Below are positions 35,533-43,689 of a stretch of 51,171 bases of DNA, one piece after another (position 1 is the first letter of the stretch; the number at the start of each line of letters is the position of its first letter). Under the pieces are notes generated by a model. That model was not told where the DNA came from. It was given only the letters and a program-made list of their open reading frames with translations, and made no database searches. Origin of the DNA: an uncultured Mailhella sp. (GTDB taxonomy: Bacteria; Desulfobacterota; Desulfovibrionia; Desulfovibrionales; Desulfovibrionaceae); NCBI RefSeq assembly GCF_947631555.1, contig NZ_CANRLT010000007.1, positions 1 to 51,171 on the forward strand. The letters are read 5' to 3'. A program made the translations under genes and the position numbers.

Positions 35533-35652
35533 GAGGCTTCCTTTTTTGCTGCGTGTCCTTTCCGCCCCACGGACGCGGGGGCGGCACGGAATATCATAAC
35601 CACGAGGGGGAAAAAGGGGAAGAGTCCTTTTCCGGTTTTTCTCCGGAAGTGC

Positions 35653-36393
35653 TCAGGAAACGGCCCGGACGAACAGGACAACCGCGGCCGCGGCGAGAAA
35701 AATCAGCAGGATGCGCCGGAAGGTCTCACGGCTGATATGCCTGCCCAGAGAAACGCCCAGTGTCTGTCCCGCCATGCAGCCCGCCAGTGCCGCCACTCCG
35801 AGTTTCAGCAAAGAGTACGAATACAGTCCGGAAAAGGCCTGCATGAGCATGGCGCTTATGCCCGAACAAAGGTAAAAAATACTCATGTTGCCCCGTGCTC
35901 TGTCCGGCTCCCAGTGCATCAAGAGGACATAAATGCCCAAAGGCGCTCCCGACATGGCCACAGAGGAAGCCACAAAGCCGGACACCGCTCCCGCGCCCAG
36001 TCCCAGAGGCAGCGAAGCGGGCACACTGAACCGGGCCAGACGGGGCGAACACTGCATGAGGAGAAAGCAGACGAGCATGGCGCAGATCATGAGTTCAAGG
36101 ACAGGCACAGGGGCAATCTTAAGCATGGCCACGCCCGCTATCAAACCGGGCACCATACCTGCGAGCAGAGGCCAGACGTCTGGCCAGACGATGAAACGCC
36201 TGTAAGCCCACGCCAGATGGACACATGCTGTCGCGGCTACCAGACACGAAACCAAGATCGCATCGCCGGGATCAAGAACCAGCGTCAGGAGGGGCATGGC
36301 TATCATGACACCCCCGATCCCCGTGGCTCCACCCACGATACCGCCGCACATCCAGCCCAAAGCCACAACAATATACGTCAGCAACTGTTCCAC
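35653..36393 (-). CDS. TauE/SafE family sulfite exporter-like permease, copy 1
   Basis: 246 residues, about eight membrane helices in two halves, opening LLTYIVVALGWMCGGIVGGA then TGIGGVMIAMPLL, the TauE/SafE pattern. Family members export sulfite, sulfoacetate or other C1-C2 sulfonates and organic anions. The start is a GTG at 36393 with GGGGAG five bases upstream; the frame upstream (to 36450) is not membrane-like. It is 207 bases downstream of a close paralogue (copy 2) on the same strand. Sulfite export suits a sulfite-producing or -reducing bacterium, but the substrate is not shown. Confidence 0.88.
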   Translation of the reverse strand: MEQLLTYIVVALGWMCGGIVGGATGIGGVMIAMPLLTLVLDPGDAILVSCLVAATACVHLAWAYRRFIVWPDVWPLLAGMVPGLIAGVAMLKIAPVPVLELMICAMLVCFLLMQCSPRLARFSVPASLPLGLGAGAVSGFVASSVAMSGAPLGIYVLLMHWEPDRARGNMSIFYLCSGISAMLMQAFSGLYSYSLLKLGVAALAGCMAGQTLGVSLGRHISRETFRRILLIFLAAAAVVLFVRAVS

Positions 36394-36458
36394 ATCATCT
36401 CCCCAAAAAGTGCAAAATCTCCACCGCACCCCCGACGGGGAATGCCGCACCTTGCCCT

Positions 36459-36488
36459 TTTCTATCCGTTAACTCAAGGTCCCGTCAA
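36459..36488 (-). promoter_or_regulatory. Promoter of TauE/SafE copy 1 (duplicated)
   Basis: On the minus strand TTGACG (36488-36483), 18-base spacer, TAGAAA (36464-36459). The flanking CCTTTCCC-TTTGACGGGAC block is shared with the promoter of copy 2. Confidence 0.55.
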
Positions 36489-36600
36489 AGGGAAAGGAAC
36501 TTTTCCAAAATCGTGCTCCCGCTCCACCGCAGGGCTCGGAAACACGGCTCCCAAAGACATGAAAACAGAATCTTCCCGAACTGTTCCGGCGTTTCCCAAC

Positions 36601-37332
36601 TCAGGAAACAGCCCTGCAAAACAGAACAGCCGCGGCCACGGCGAGAAAGACCAGCAGGATGCGCCGGAAAGTTTCGCTTCCGAGATGTCTGCCCAGAAAG
36701 ACGCCCAGCGTCTGCCCCGCCAGAGAACCTGCAAGGCCTGCCAGAGCCAGTTTGACCAGAGAAGCCGAATACAGACCGGAAGCGGCCTGGAGGAGCATGG
36801 CGCACATGGCCGCGCACACATAGAACAGACTCATGGCCCCCCGTGCTCTGTCAGGATCCCAATGCCGCAGGAGGACATAAATACCCAGGGGCGCGCCGGA
36901 CATGACCACGGAGGACTGCACAAAGCCGCAGACCGCTCCTGCTCCCAAGCCAAACGGCGGTGCATCAGGCAGACTGAACCGGGACAGACGGGACGAACAC
37001 TGCATGAGGAGAAAGCAGGCAAGCATAACGCAGATCATAAGCTCAAGCACATACACAGGAGCCACCTTGAGTACCATTACCCCCAGCAGCGAGCCGGGCA
37101 GCATACCGGTAACCAGAGGCCAGACATCGGCCCAGACTGCGAAGCGCCGGTACGCCCATGCGAGATGAGTACTGGATACCACGGCAAGCAGAGATGAAAC
37201 CAGAACAGCATCACTGGGAGAAAGCACCAGCGTGAGAATCGGCATGGCGATCATGGCGGTTCCAATGCCCGTGGCTCCGCCCACGATACCGCCGCACATC
37301 CAGCCCAAAGCCACAACAACATACGCCAGCAA
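36601..37332 (-). CDS. TauE/SafE family sulfite exporter-like permease, copy 2
   Basis: 243 residues from a TTG at 37332, preceded by AAAGGGG at 7 bases; no ATG/GTG fits the conserved N-terminus (LAYVVVALGWMCGGIVGGAT). The frame runs open for 500 more codons upstream, but that is antisense to cobA-hemD and is rejected. It is highly similar to copy 1 throughout, with differences in the middle helices. It has a matching upstream promoter block. Probably arose by tandem duplication of gene plus promoter; the two may differ in substrate. Confidence 0.88.
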   Translation of the reverse strand: MLAYVVVALGWMCGGIVGGATGIGTAMIAMPILTLVLSPSDAVLVSSLLAVVSSTHLAWAYRRFAVWADVWPLVTGMLPGSLLGVMVLKVAPVYVLELMICVMLACFLLMQCSSRLSRFSLPDAPPFGLGAGAVCGFVQSSVVMSGAPLGIYVLLRHWDPDRARGAMSLFYVCAAMCAMLLQAASGLYSASLVKLALAGLAGSLAGQTLGVFLGRHLGSETFRRILLVFLAVAAAVLFCRAVS

Positions 37333-37420
37333 CTGTTTACCCCTTTCCCCGAAACGTGCCCAGACTCCGCCGCAAGCCGGCTCGTCCTGAGCTGCAGCGA
37401 AAAGCCATTCTTTCTTTCCT

Positions 37421-37448
37421 TTTATATCCGTTCGGGAAGTCCCGTCAA
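37421..37448 (-). promoter_or_regulatory. Promoter of TauE/SafE copy 2 (duplicated)
   Basis: On the minus strand TTGACG (37448-37443), 16-base spacer, TATAAA (37426-37421). Same CCTTTCCC-TTTGACGGGAC context as copy 1 but different spacing and a better -10. Confidence 0.6.
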
Positions 37449-37575
37449 AGGGAAAGGCCTCTCCGTACACGGCACACACTCTCCCCATCATGCCCGCCCG
37501 GCTCACAGCCGTGCAGGACTTGCCCCCCGCCGCATTTCCAAGTACACTGAGCGCAATCCAAATCCCGGAGGAAGG

Positions 37576-39084
37576 ATGTACGTCTACCTTATAGGAGCGG
37601 GGCCCGGCGATCCCGGCCTGCTCACCTGCAAAGGCCGGAACGCCCTTGCCGAAGCCGATGTCGTGGTTTACGACTATCTGGCCAGCGACCAGCTCCTCGC
37701 CTGCGCCCGCCCCGATGCCGAGCGCATCTATGTTGGCAAGATCGCGGGCAATCACGCCATGAAGCAGCACGACATCAACAGGCTGCTCATTGAAAAAGCC
37801 AGAGAAGGCAAGATTGTCGCTCGTCTCAAGGGCGGAGATCCCTACATCTTCGGCCGCGGCGGAGAAGAGGCCGAGGAACTGGCGGATGCCGGCGTTCCCT
37901 TCGAGGAAATCCCCGGCATTTCCAGCTCCGTTGCCGCTCCTGCCTACGCGGGCATTCCGCTGACCCACCGCGCCTTCGCTTCGTCCGTGACCATCATCAC
38001 CGGCCACGAAGACCCGGACAAGCCCGGTTCCGTTCATGACTGGAAGGCTCTGGCCCGCAGCGCCTCCACGCTGGTCTTCCTCATGGGCATGAAAAATCTG
38101 CCTGACATCGCCTCCAGGCTCATGGAAGCAGGCATGAACGGAGACACGCCCGCAGCCCTCATCCACTGGGGAACTACGGAGTGCCAGCGCTCTCTGGCCG
38201 CCCCCCTCGCTGAACTGCCCGCCGCGGCCGAACACGAGGGCTTTACCAACCCTTCCGTCATCGTGGTGGGCGAGGTGGTGAAGTTGAAGGACAAGCTGAA
38301 CTGGTTCGAAAAACGCCCGCTCTTCGGCCGTACCGTGGTCGTGACCCGCGCCCGCGAACAGGCCAGCGAGAGTGCCGCACTCTTTGCCCGACGCGGCGCC
38401 CGCGTTATCCAGTTCCCCACCATCAACATTGCTCCCCTGCCCGACTATGCAGAGCTTGACGAAGCACTGGCCCACCTCTCCCGCTATCAATGGGTGGTCT
38501 TCACCTCCGTAAACGGAGTCCGCTTTTTCCAAAAGCGTCTTGCCGCCCTGCACCTTGACGCCCGCGCCCTGGGGGGTGTGCGCGTGGCCGCCATCGGCCC
38601 GGCCACGGCCAAGGCCGTGGAAGCGATGGGCGTTCTGCCTGACCTCGTTCCCGCCGCCTACATCGCCGAAAGCGTGGCCGAAAGCATGATCGCCCTGGGC
38701 GTAAACGGCAGCCGTGTCCTGCTGCCCCGCGCCCGTGAAGCCCGCGAGGAACTGCCCGCGGCCCTGCGTGAAGCCGGAGCCGGCGTGGACGTCATCGCCG
38801 CCTATGCCACGCTTCCCTCGGACGAAAACCGGGCGCAGGTCATGGAAGCCCTGCACTCCGGCACACTCGACTGCGTGACCTTCGGTTCCTCATCCACGGT
38901 GCGCAATTTTCTCGCCGCCATTCCCGCAGAAGAACTGAAAAAGCATCCGAACGTCCGTTTTGCAGCCATCGGCCCGGTCACGGCGAAAACCATGGAAAAA
39001 CTCGGTCTGCACCCCGATATTCAGCCGGAAACCTTCAGCATACCCGCGCTGGTTGACGCCGTGTGCGCCGCCTTCACGCGATAA
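37576..39084 (+). CDS. cobA-hemD: Fused uroporphyrinogen-III C-methyltransferase / uroporphyrinogen-III synthase
   Basis: 502 residues. Residues 1-245 are the SAM-dependent CobA/SUMT domain (YLIGAGPGDPGLLTCKG near the start, LKGGDPYIFGRGGEEAEEL, and the GIPLTHR loop). Residues 255-502 are HemD (TVVVTRAREQASESAALFAR, FTSVNGVRFF, ending in AIGPVTAKTMEKLG). It cyclises hydroxymethylbilane to uroporphyrinogen III and methylates it to precorrin-2, feeding siroheme (needed for sulfite reductase), cobalamin and the alternative heme route. The fusion is typical of sulfate reducers. GGAGGAAGG before ATG. Followed by purN after 10 bases. Confidence 0.95.
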   Translation: MYVYLIGAGPGDPGLLTCKGRNALAEADVVVYDYLASDQLLACARPDAERIYVGKIAGNHAMKQHDINRLLIEKAREGKIVARLKGGDPYIFGRGGEEAEELADAGVPFEEIPGISSSVAAPAYAGIPLTHRAFASSVTIITGHEDPDKPGSVHDWKALARSASTLVFLMGMKNLPDIASRLMEAGMNGDTPAALIHWGTTECQRSLAAPLAELPAAAEHEGFTNPSVIVVGEVVKLKDKLNWFEKRPLFGRTVVVTRAREQASESAALFARRGARVIQFPTINIAPLPDYAELDEALAHLSRYQWVVFTSVNGVRFFQKRLAALHLDARALGGVRVAAIGPATAKAVEAMGVLPDLVPAAYIAESVAESMIALGVNGSRVLLPRAREAREELPAALREAGAGVDVIAAYATLPSDENRAQVMEALHSGTLDCVTFGSSSTVRNFLAAIPAEELKKHPNVRFAAIGPVTAKTMEKLGLHPDIQPETFSIPALVDAVCAAFTR

Positions 39085-39094
39085 GGAACCGTCC

Positions 39095-39769
39095 ATGACC
39101 CTGAAACTCGGCATCCTCGCCTCGGGCAGCGGCACCAACGCCCAGGCCATGATCGACGCTGCAGAGTCCGGCCGCCTCGACGCCGACATCCGCATCATCA
39201 TCGCCAACCGTCCCAACGCCGCCGTCCTGGATCGCGCCCAAAAGCACGGCATACCCAGCCTGTGCCTCGACCACACCGCCTTTCCGGATCGCGAAAGCTT
39301 CGATAAGCGCATGACGGAACACCTGCTCGCGGCCGGCGTGGACACCGTTGCCCTGGCCGGGTATATGCGCCTGGTAACTCCTGTTTTCCTGAACACCTTC
39401 CCCGACCGGGTGCTGAACATCCACCCCGCCATCCTGCCTGCCTTCCCCGGCACGCACGGCGCGCGTGACGCCTGGAACTACGGCGTAAAGTTCAGCGGCT
39501 GTACCGTGCATCTGGTCAACCCAGTCATGGACGGCGGCCCCATCATCGTGCAGGCCATCCTGCCCGTGCGTCAGAATGAAGACGACGCGCAGCTTCTGGA
39601 ACGCATCCACGTTTTTGAACACCGTATCTACGTCCAGGCACTGCAATGGCTGGCCGAAGACCGCCTGAGTCTGGATGGGCGGCGTATGCTGCTTGCGCCT
39701 TCCCCGCGGCCTCTAGCTCCGCAGCCGGACACGGCACTGGTCTGGCCGCCTCTGGAACAAGGTTTCTGA
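39095..39769 (+). CDS. purN: Phosphoribosylglycinamide formyltransferase
   Basis: 224 residues. LGILASGSGTNAQAMIDA at the N-terminus and the catalytic block NIHPAILPAFPGTHGARDAW with Asn-His, plus CTVHLVNPVMDGGPII carrying the catalytic Asp, identify PurN (10-formyl-THF-dependent). Third step of purine synthesis. ATAAGGA site at the end of cobA-hemD; the frame is open upstream to 38960 but that overlaps cobA-hemD and is not conserved. The C-terminal 20 residues are proline-rich. Confidence 0.96.
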   Translation: MTLKLGILASGSGTNAQAMIDAAESGRLDADIRIIIANRPNAAVLDRAQKHGIPSLCLDHTAFPDRESFDKRMTEHLLAAGVDTVALAGYMRLVTPVFLNTFPDRVLNIHPAILPAFPGTHGARDAWNYGVKFSGCTVHLVNPVMDGGPIIVQAILPVRQNEDDAQLLERIHVFEHRIYVQALQWLAEDRLSLDGRRMLLAPSPRPLAPQPDTALVWPPLEQGF

Positions 39770-39863
39770 TTTCCGCCTGTTCCCACAGGACAAAACGCCG
39801 CGGCAGCGTACAGTCAGAAGAAGGGTTAAGGATTTCATCGGCTTTGCCCTTTTGTCCACCACT

Positions 39864-39900
39864 CTTTTCCCCCTGAAAAGGGGAAGGTTTCAAACCTCAA
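39864..39900 (+). repeat. Possible remnant of the structured element's right end
   Basis: TTTTCCCCCTGAAAAGGGGAA followed by a perfect AGGTTTCAAACCT palindrome (39885-39897) resembles the closing hairpin plus GGTCTCAAACC of the element at 30719, and is again followed by a purine-rich ribosome site and a start codon. Similarity is short, so this is tentative. Confidence 0.3.
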
Positions 39901-39911
39901 AGGAACTTTTC

Positions 39912-40361
39912 ATGAAAGCGCTCCGTTTCCTCATTCCGGGAATCATGCTCCTCTCCCTTTTGATACTGACAGCCTCCCCCGCCGCTGCCGCGGACGAGAT
40001 CAAAAAAGCTGAACGCCGTACTCCCGTCATCGTGGAATTTGAAGGCGGCGATGCCATCGGCTCAGAACTCTTCTCCCGCCTCAAGTCCGCCATTGACAGC
40101 GCCAACCCCGCCGAACCCGCACGGGAGACAAAGTTCCGTATCCTGCTTTCCACAGCTTCCGAATTTCCCTCCCGTCCCGGCGTAGGCTCCGTGTACGCCG
40201 TGGTCTGGACGCTGGCCATGTCTGAAGGCTCCATGGAATACTATCTGATTCGCGACATCGGTATCGTCACGCCGGACACGATGGACGACGTGGTCAAGCG
40301 CATCGTCGGCCGTACCGACGGCGTCTCTGCCCGTTACGGCTACCTCGACCGCGATAAATAG
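39912..40361 (+). CDS. Small exported protein of unknown function
   Basis: 149 residues with a clear signal peptide (FLIPGIMLLSLLILTASPAA, cleavage near AAA-DE). The mature part (PVIVEFEGGDAIGSELFSRL; FRILLSTASEFPSRPGVGSV) looks like a small periplasmic alpha/beta protein. No family recognised. AAAGGAAC before the ATG at 39912; an in-frame extension to 39852 is unlikely because the signal peptide would be internal. It stands alone between purN and the Gate-domain gene. Confidence 0.75.
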   Translation: MKALRFLIPGIMLLSLLILTASPAAAADEIKKAERRTPVIVEFEGGDAIGSELFSRLKSAIDSANPAEPARETKFRILLSTASEFPSRPGVGSVYAVVWTLAMSEGSMEYYLIRDIGIVTPDTMDDVVKRIVGRTDGVSARYGYLDRDK

Positions 40362-40458
40362 CTCTCCTGGCCATCCTTGTCCCCGGCCCGCAAGGAGCAA
40401 AACTCTCCTTTCGAGCGGTGTTCCTCTTTGCATCGTGTGCCGCGCCCGGCAGGTTCCC

Positions 40459-41421
40459 GTGTCGATCTCCCTCTGGAATATCCTCTGCAATTCATGGAAA
40501 AGCGGACATCGTGTCGCGCTCAACATCTTCCGTTTTCTCATTCCCATCGTCATTGCCGTCAAGATTCTGGAAGAAAGCGGACTTATCCCCTGGCTGGCTC
40601 TGCCCATGAGTCCCATCATGGCGCTCATCGGGCTGCCTGACGAATTCAGTCTGGCATGGGCGTCCTGTATGCTGGTGAACATCTATTCCGGACTGTCCGT
40701 ACTGCTCGCCCTGCTGCCCCAGATGCCCGCCGTCTCGGTGGCGCAGATGACCGTTTTTGCCGTGCTCACGCTCATCGCCCACAGCCTTGTGCTGGAAATA
40801 CGCATTGCCGGGCAATGCGGCGTCTCCATGCTCTTCCAGCTGATATTCCGGCTTGCCAGCAGTGTGCTTGCCGCCTTTGTGCTGCACCTCATCTTCGATG
40901 GCTTCGGGCTGATGCAGGAGGACGCCGTGGTGCTGCTGCATATAGATTCCAGCCCCAGCCTTGGGGAATGGGTCGTGCAGCAGCTCGTCACGCTGGCCGA
41001 ACTCTATGCCGTCATCTGCGCCGTCATGCTGCTCCAGAAAATTCTGGATCTGCTCCAGATCTCCCGCTTTGCGGCCTGGCTGCTCGGCCCGATTCTGCGC
41101 TGCCTGGGAATCTCCCCAAGAGCCGTTTCCGTCGTGGTCATCGGCTTCACCATGGGCATACTCTACGGCAGCGGCGTCCTCATCCAATCGGTACACGAAG
41201 GCCAGCTCTCCCGGCGTGACGTGCTCTGCTCCATCTCGCTGCTGGGCCTGTGCCACTCCCTCATCGAAGACAGCCTTGCCCTCGCGCTGCTGGGCGGCAC
41301 ACTCTGGGGCATACTGGGCTTCCGCATTATCTTTACCCTGATCTTCGGGGCGCTGCTCAATTTCTTCTATCCCGCGCTGAAACGCTTTGCTCTTCCGCGC
41401 AATACGGAGGCCGCGCCATGA
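40459..41421 (+). CDS. Nucleoside-recognition (Gate) domain membrane protein
   Basis: 320 residues, about eight to nine membrane helices. Two Gate-type repeats are visible (FLIPIVIAVKILEESGLIPW with following PMSPIMALIGLPDEF, and later FAAWLLGPILRCLGISPRAV with MGILYGSGVLIQS). Related proteins are SpmA/SpmB and YjiH/NupX-like membrane proteins of uncertain transport function. Start assigned to a GTG at 40459 with GGCAGG upstream; a GTG at 40435 is an alternative. Its stop overlaps the lpxB start by 4 bases (ATGA). Confidence 0.78.
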   Translation: MSISLWNILCNSWKSGHRVALNIFRFLIPIVIAVKILEESGLIPWLALPMSPIMALIGLPDEFSLAWASCMLVNIYSGLSVLLALLPQMPAVSVAQMTVFAVLTLIAHSLVLEIRIAGQCGVSMLFQLIFRLASSVLAAFVLHLIFDGFGLMQEDAVVLLHIDSSPSLGEWVVQQLVTLAELYAVICAVMLLQKILDLLQISRFAAWLLGPILRCLGISPRAVSVVVIGFTMGILYGSGVLIQSVHEGQLSRRDVLCSISLLGLCHSLIEDSLALALLGGTLWGILGFRIIFTLIFGALLNFFYPALKRFALPRNTEAAP

Positions 41422-42542
41422 AAACCCTCTGGATCAACGCCGGAGAACTTTCGGGAGATCTTCAGGCTGGAGCGCTGCTCGCCGCTCTGCGCGAACTGCC
41501 CGAAGGTCAGGCTCTGCGCGTGGTGGGCATGGGCGGAGACCGCCTGGCAAAGGCCGGGCAGGAAAACCTTCTGCGCGTTGAAGAACTCTCCGTCATGGGC
41601 ATTGTGGAGGTTCTCGGCAGTCTGCCGCGCATCTTCGGACTGCTGCGGCGCATCCGCAGGGAAATGACCAGGATACGACCGGACGCCGTGCTGCTTGTGG
41701 ACGCCCCGGAATTCAATTTCCGCGTGGCCCGCATCGCACGCAAACTGGGTATACCGGTCTTCTACTTCATTCCGCCCAAGGTGTGGGCCTGGCGCACCGG
41801 AAGGGTGAACTTCCTGCGCGGGCATGTGCGCCATATCTTCTCCATCCTGCCCTTTGAGGTGGATTTCTACGAGCGCCACGGCCTGGAAGTTACCTATGTG
41901 GGCAACCCTCTGGTCGATCTCGTGGATTATCCGTCCCTCGCAGGCATACACCCGGTCGCGCATCGCATCGGACTCATGCCCGGCAGCCGCCGGAAGGAAG
42001 TGGAAACGCTCCTGCCCGCCTTTGCCGGAGCTGCCGAACGGCTTTGCCAAAAGCACCCCGACCTGTCCTTCCACTGCATCCGCGCCCCGCATTTCTCCGA
42101 AGACTACCTGCGCAGCCTGTGGCGCAGCGACCTTCCCCTCATCATGGAAGAAAATGCGAACCGCTATCCCTTCATGCGGACATGTCAGTGCATTCTGGCC
42201 GCCTCAGGCACGGCGACGCTAGAAACGGGACTGGCCGGAGTACCGACACTGGTTGCCTACAAGGTCTCGCCCCTCTCCTACTGGATCGGTTCACACGTCC
42301 TCAAGGTTCCGTGGATCAGCCTCACCAACCTCATTCTGGGCCGCGCCATCTTCCCCGAACACATCGAAAGGGAGGCCGACCCCGAGCCGCTGGCCCGGCG
42401 CGTGGACGAGTGGCTTGTCCACCCTGAAGCTCTCGCCGCCATACGTCAGGATCTCGAAGAACTGCGCAAACTCTGCGGAGAACCGGGAAGCGCCCGCCGC
42501 GCCGCAGCCGCGCTCTGCGCCGAACTGAACAAGCTGCCCTGA
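41418..42542 (+). CDS. lpxB: Lipid-A-disaccharide synthase
   Basis: 374 residues. INAGELSGDLQAGALLAALR opens the protein; VWAWRTGRVNFLRGHVRHIF and LPGSR-type block LMPGSRRKEVETLLP follow, all typical of LpxB (GT19). It joins UDP-diacylglucosamine to lipid X in lipid A synthesis, so the organism makes LPS. ACGGAGG site lies within the preceding gene; start overlaps its stop. Usual partners lpxA, lpxD and fabZ are not in the window. Confidence 0.96.
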   Translation: MKTLWINAGELSGDLQAGALLAALRELPEGQALRVVGMGGDRLAKAGQENLLRVEELSVMGIVEVLGSLPRIFGLLRRIRREMTRIRPDAVLLVDAPEFNFRVARIARKLGIPVFYFIPPKVWAWRTGRVNFLRGHVRHIFSILPFEVDFYERHGLEVTYVGNPLVDLVDYPSLAGIHPVAHRIGLMPGSRRKEVETLLPAFAGAAERLCQKHPDLSFHCIRAPHFSEDYLRSLWRSDLPLIMEENANRYPFMRTCQCILAASGTATLETGLAGVPTLVAYKVSPLSYWIGSHVLKVPWISLTNLILGRAIFPEHIEREADPEPLARRVDEWLVHPEALAAIRQDLEELRKLCGEPGSARRAAAALCAELNKLP

Positions 42543-42568
42543 CGCCCTTGCATTTCCACGCAAGGCGG
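42543..42568 (+). terminator. Hairpin after lpxB
   Basis: GCCCTTGC and GCAAGGCGGC form a stem with an 8-base loop immediately after the stop, followed by a short TTTC. Weak T run. Confidence 0.55.
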
Positions 42569-42699
42569 CTTTCAACAGTGTCAGGACACTTTCCGGACTA
42601 TGTGCGGATTCTTATCAGGGCTGCACCCGTTCCGGCATGAACGTTCGGAGACGCCGATACCGTTCTCCGACAGGAAGGCTGCCCCATGCAGAAAACTCG

Positions 42700-43374
42700 T
42701 CACCTCTGGGCGGTGAACATGATGGCCGGGGACATGCTGGCTTTCGCAGCCAGCATGATGCTCGCGCCTGGGTGTGTGGTGGCCACGCGCACAAGCGCGT
42801 TCTGCGATTCGTCAAAGCTGGAAAAAGGCCCAAGAGCCATGAGTCCGTCCCTGACGTGCAGGAGCGAAACGGCGTCGTACACACCAAGGCGTATGAGCCT
42901 GTCGAGCTGCTGTTCCACGGACGCGGCGGACAGCGGGCCATCCTTGAGCTTCACAAAAAAAGACTGTGTGCTGTCGAGGGGGCGGCCGTTCCTGTCGCCG
43001 ACGACCTCCACCGTCACCTGTGAAACGCCGGTGATGCCCAGACTGTCGGCTGCGGCGTAGGACAAATCAATGATTCTGTTCCTGAGATACGGGCCGCGGT
43101 CGTTGATGCGCACGATCACGCTCTTCCCGTTGTTCTTGTGCTGTACCCTGACCAGTGTGCCGAGCGGAATGCTCTTGTGCGCCGCCGTCATGGCGAACAT
43201 GTCAAACTGTTCTCCGGCCGCCGTGGCTTTGCCATGATGCCAGGGGCCGTACCACGAAGCAGTCCCCGTCTGGGAGAAGACTTCCTGGCCATAAACCGGA
43301 TCCATCGGGAATACCATGCACAAAAGCAGTATCCCCAGGCAGGCTGCCCGGCTTCGGTAGGAAAATAAGGTCAT
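42700..43374 (-). CDS. rlpA: RlpA-like septal ring lytic transglycosylase
   Basis: 224 residues. Signal peptide to about residue 28, then the double-psi beta-barrel (TGTASWYGPWHHGKATAAGE, then MTAAHKSIPLGTLVRVQHKN and RINDRGPYLRNRIIDLSYAA) and a C-terminal SPOR-like segment. RlpA cuts naked glycan strands at the septum and separates daughter cells; it is usually a lipoprotein, but no lipobox Cys fits clearly here (CMVFPMDPVYGQ). The ATG at 43374 follows CCGGAG; the upstream in-frame extension is arginine-rich and rejected. Confidence 0.9.
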   Translation of the reverse strand: MTLFSYRSRAACLGILLLCMVFPMDPVYGQEVFSQTGTASWYGPWHHGKATAAGEQFDMFAMTAAHKSIPLGTLVRVQHKNNGKSVIVRINDRGPYLRNRIIDLSYAAADSLGITGVSQVTVEVVGDRNGRPLDSTQSFFVKLKDGPLSAASVEQQLDRLIRLGVYDAVSLLHVRDGLMALGPFSSFDESQNALVRVATTHPGASIMLAAKASMSPAIMFTAQR

Positions 43375-43534
43375 GCAGACTCCGGGTTGAGGTGAGGTCA
43401 CGCAGCCGATCTGTCTGCGACGCCGGCGGCGCGGGGCGAAAATCACCCGGCTCTGCCTGCGTGTCCCCGCTTCGGCGCTCAGAGGCGCCTGAAAACGTGC
43501 GTGTGAAAAACGGAGACAGGCAGGAAAGCGTTCC

Positions 43535-43564
43535 GGGAAACCGGGGCATAAGCCCCGATTTCCC
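43535..43564. other. Perfect hairpin in the rlpA upstream gap
   Basis: GGGAAA, c, CGGGGC, loop ATAA, GCCCCG, a, TTTCCC: a 12-bp stem with one symmetric mismatch. No T run on either side. The 315-base gap 43375-43689 holds no other feature and no gene. It could be part of the rlpA leader or a stop signal for the gene at 43690. Confidence 0.55.
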
Positions 43565-43689
43565 TCATCCAGAATTCACCGTGTCTGAACAGTATCTCAT
43601 CAGGCTGTTTCCGTGTCAAGCCGAACCGAAAAATGCTGCGGCACGTCGCCCAAAAAGATCAAAACGGCCTTGAGACAGGCGACTGTCCG

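Noticed and set aside
35605..35640. Possible terminator downstream of TauE/SafE copy 1.
   Set aside because: The T run is on the wrong strand for the minus-strand gene and the stem is short.
37333..38856. A 500-codon minus-strand N-terminal extension of TauE/SafE copy 2.
   Set aside because: It is antisense to cobA-hemD and not membrane-like; a TTG start at 37332 with a good ribosome site matches the paralogue.
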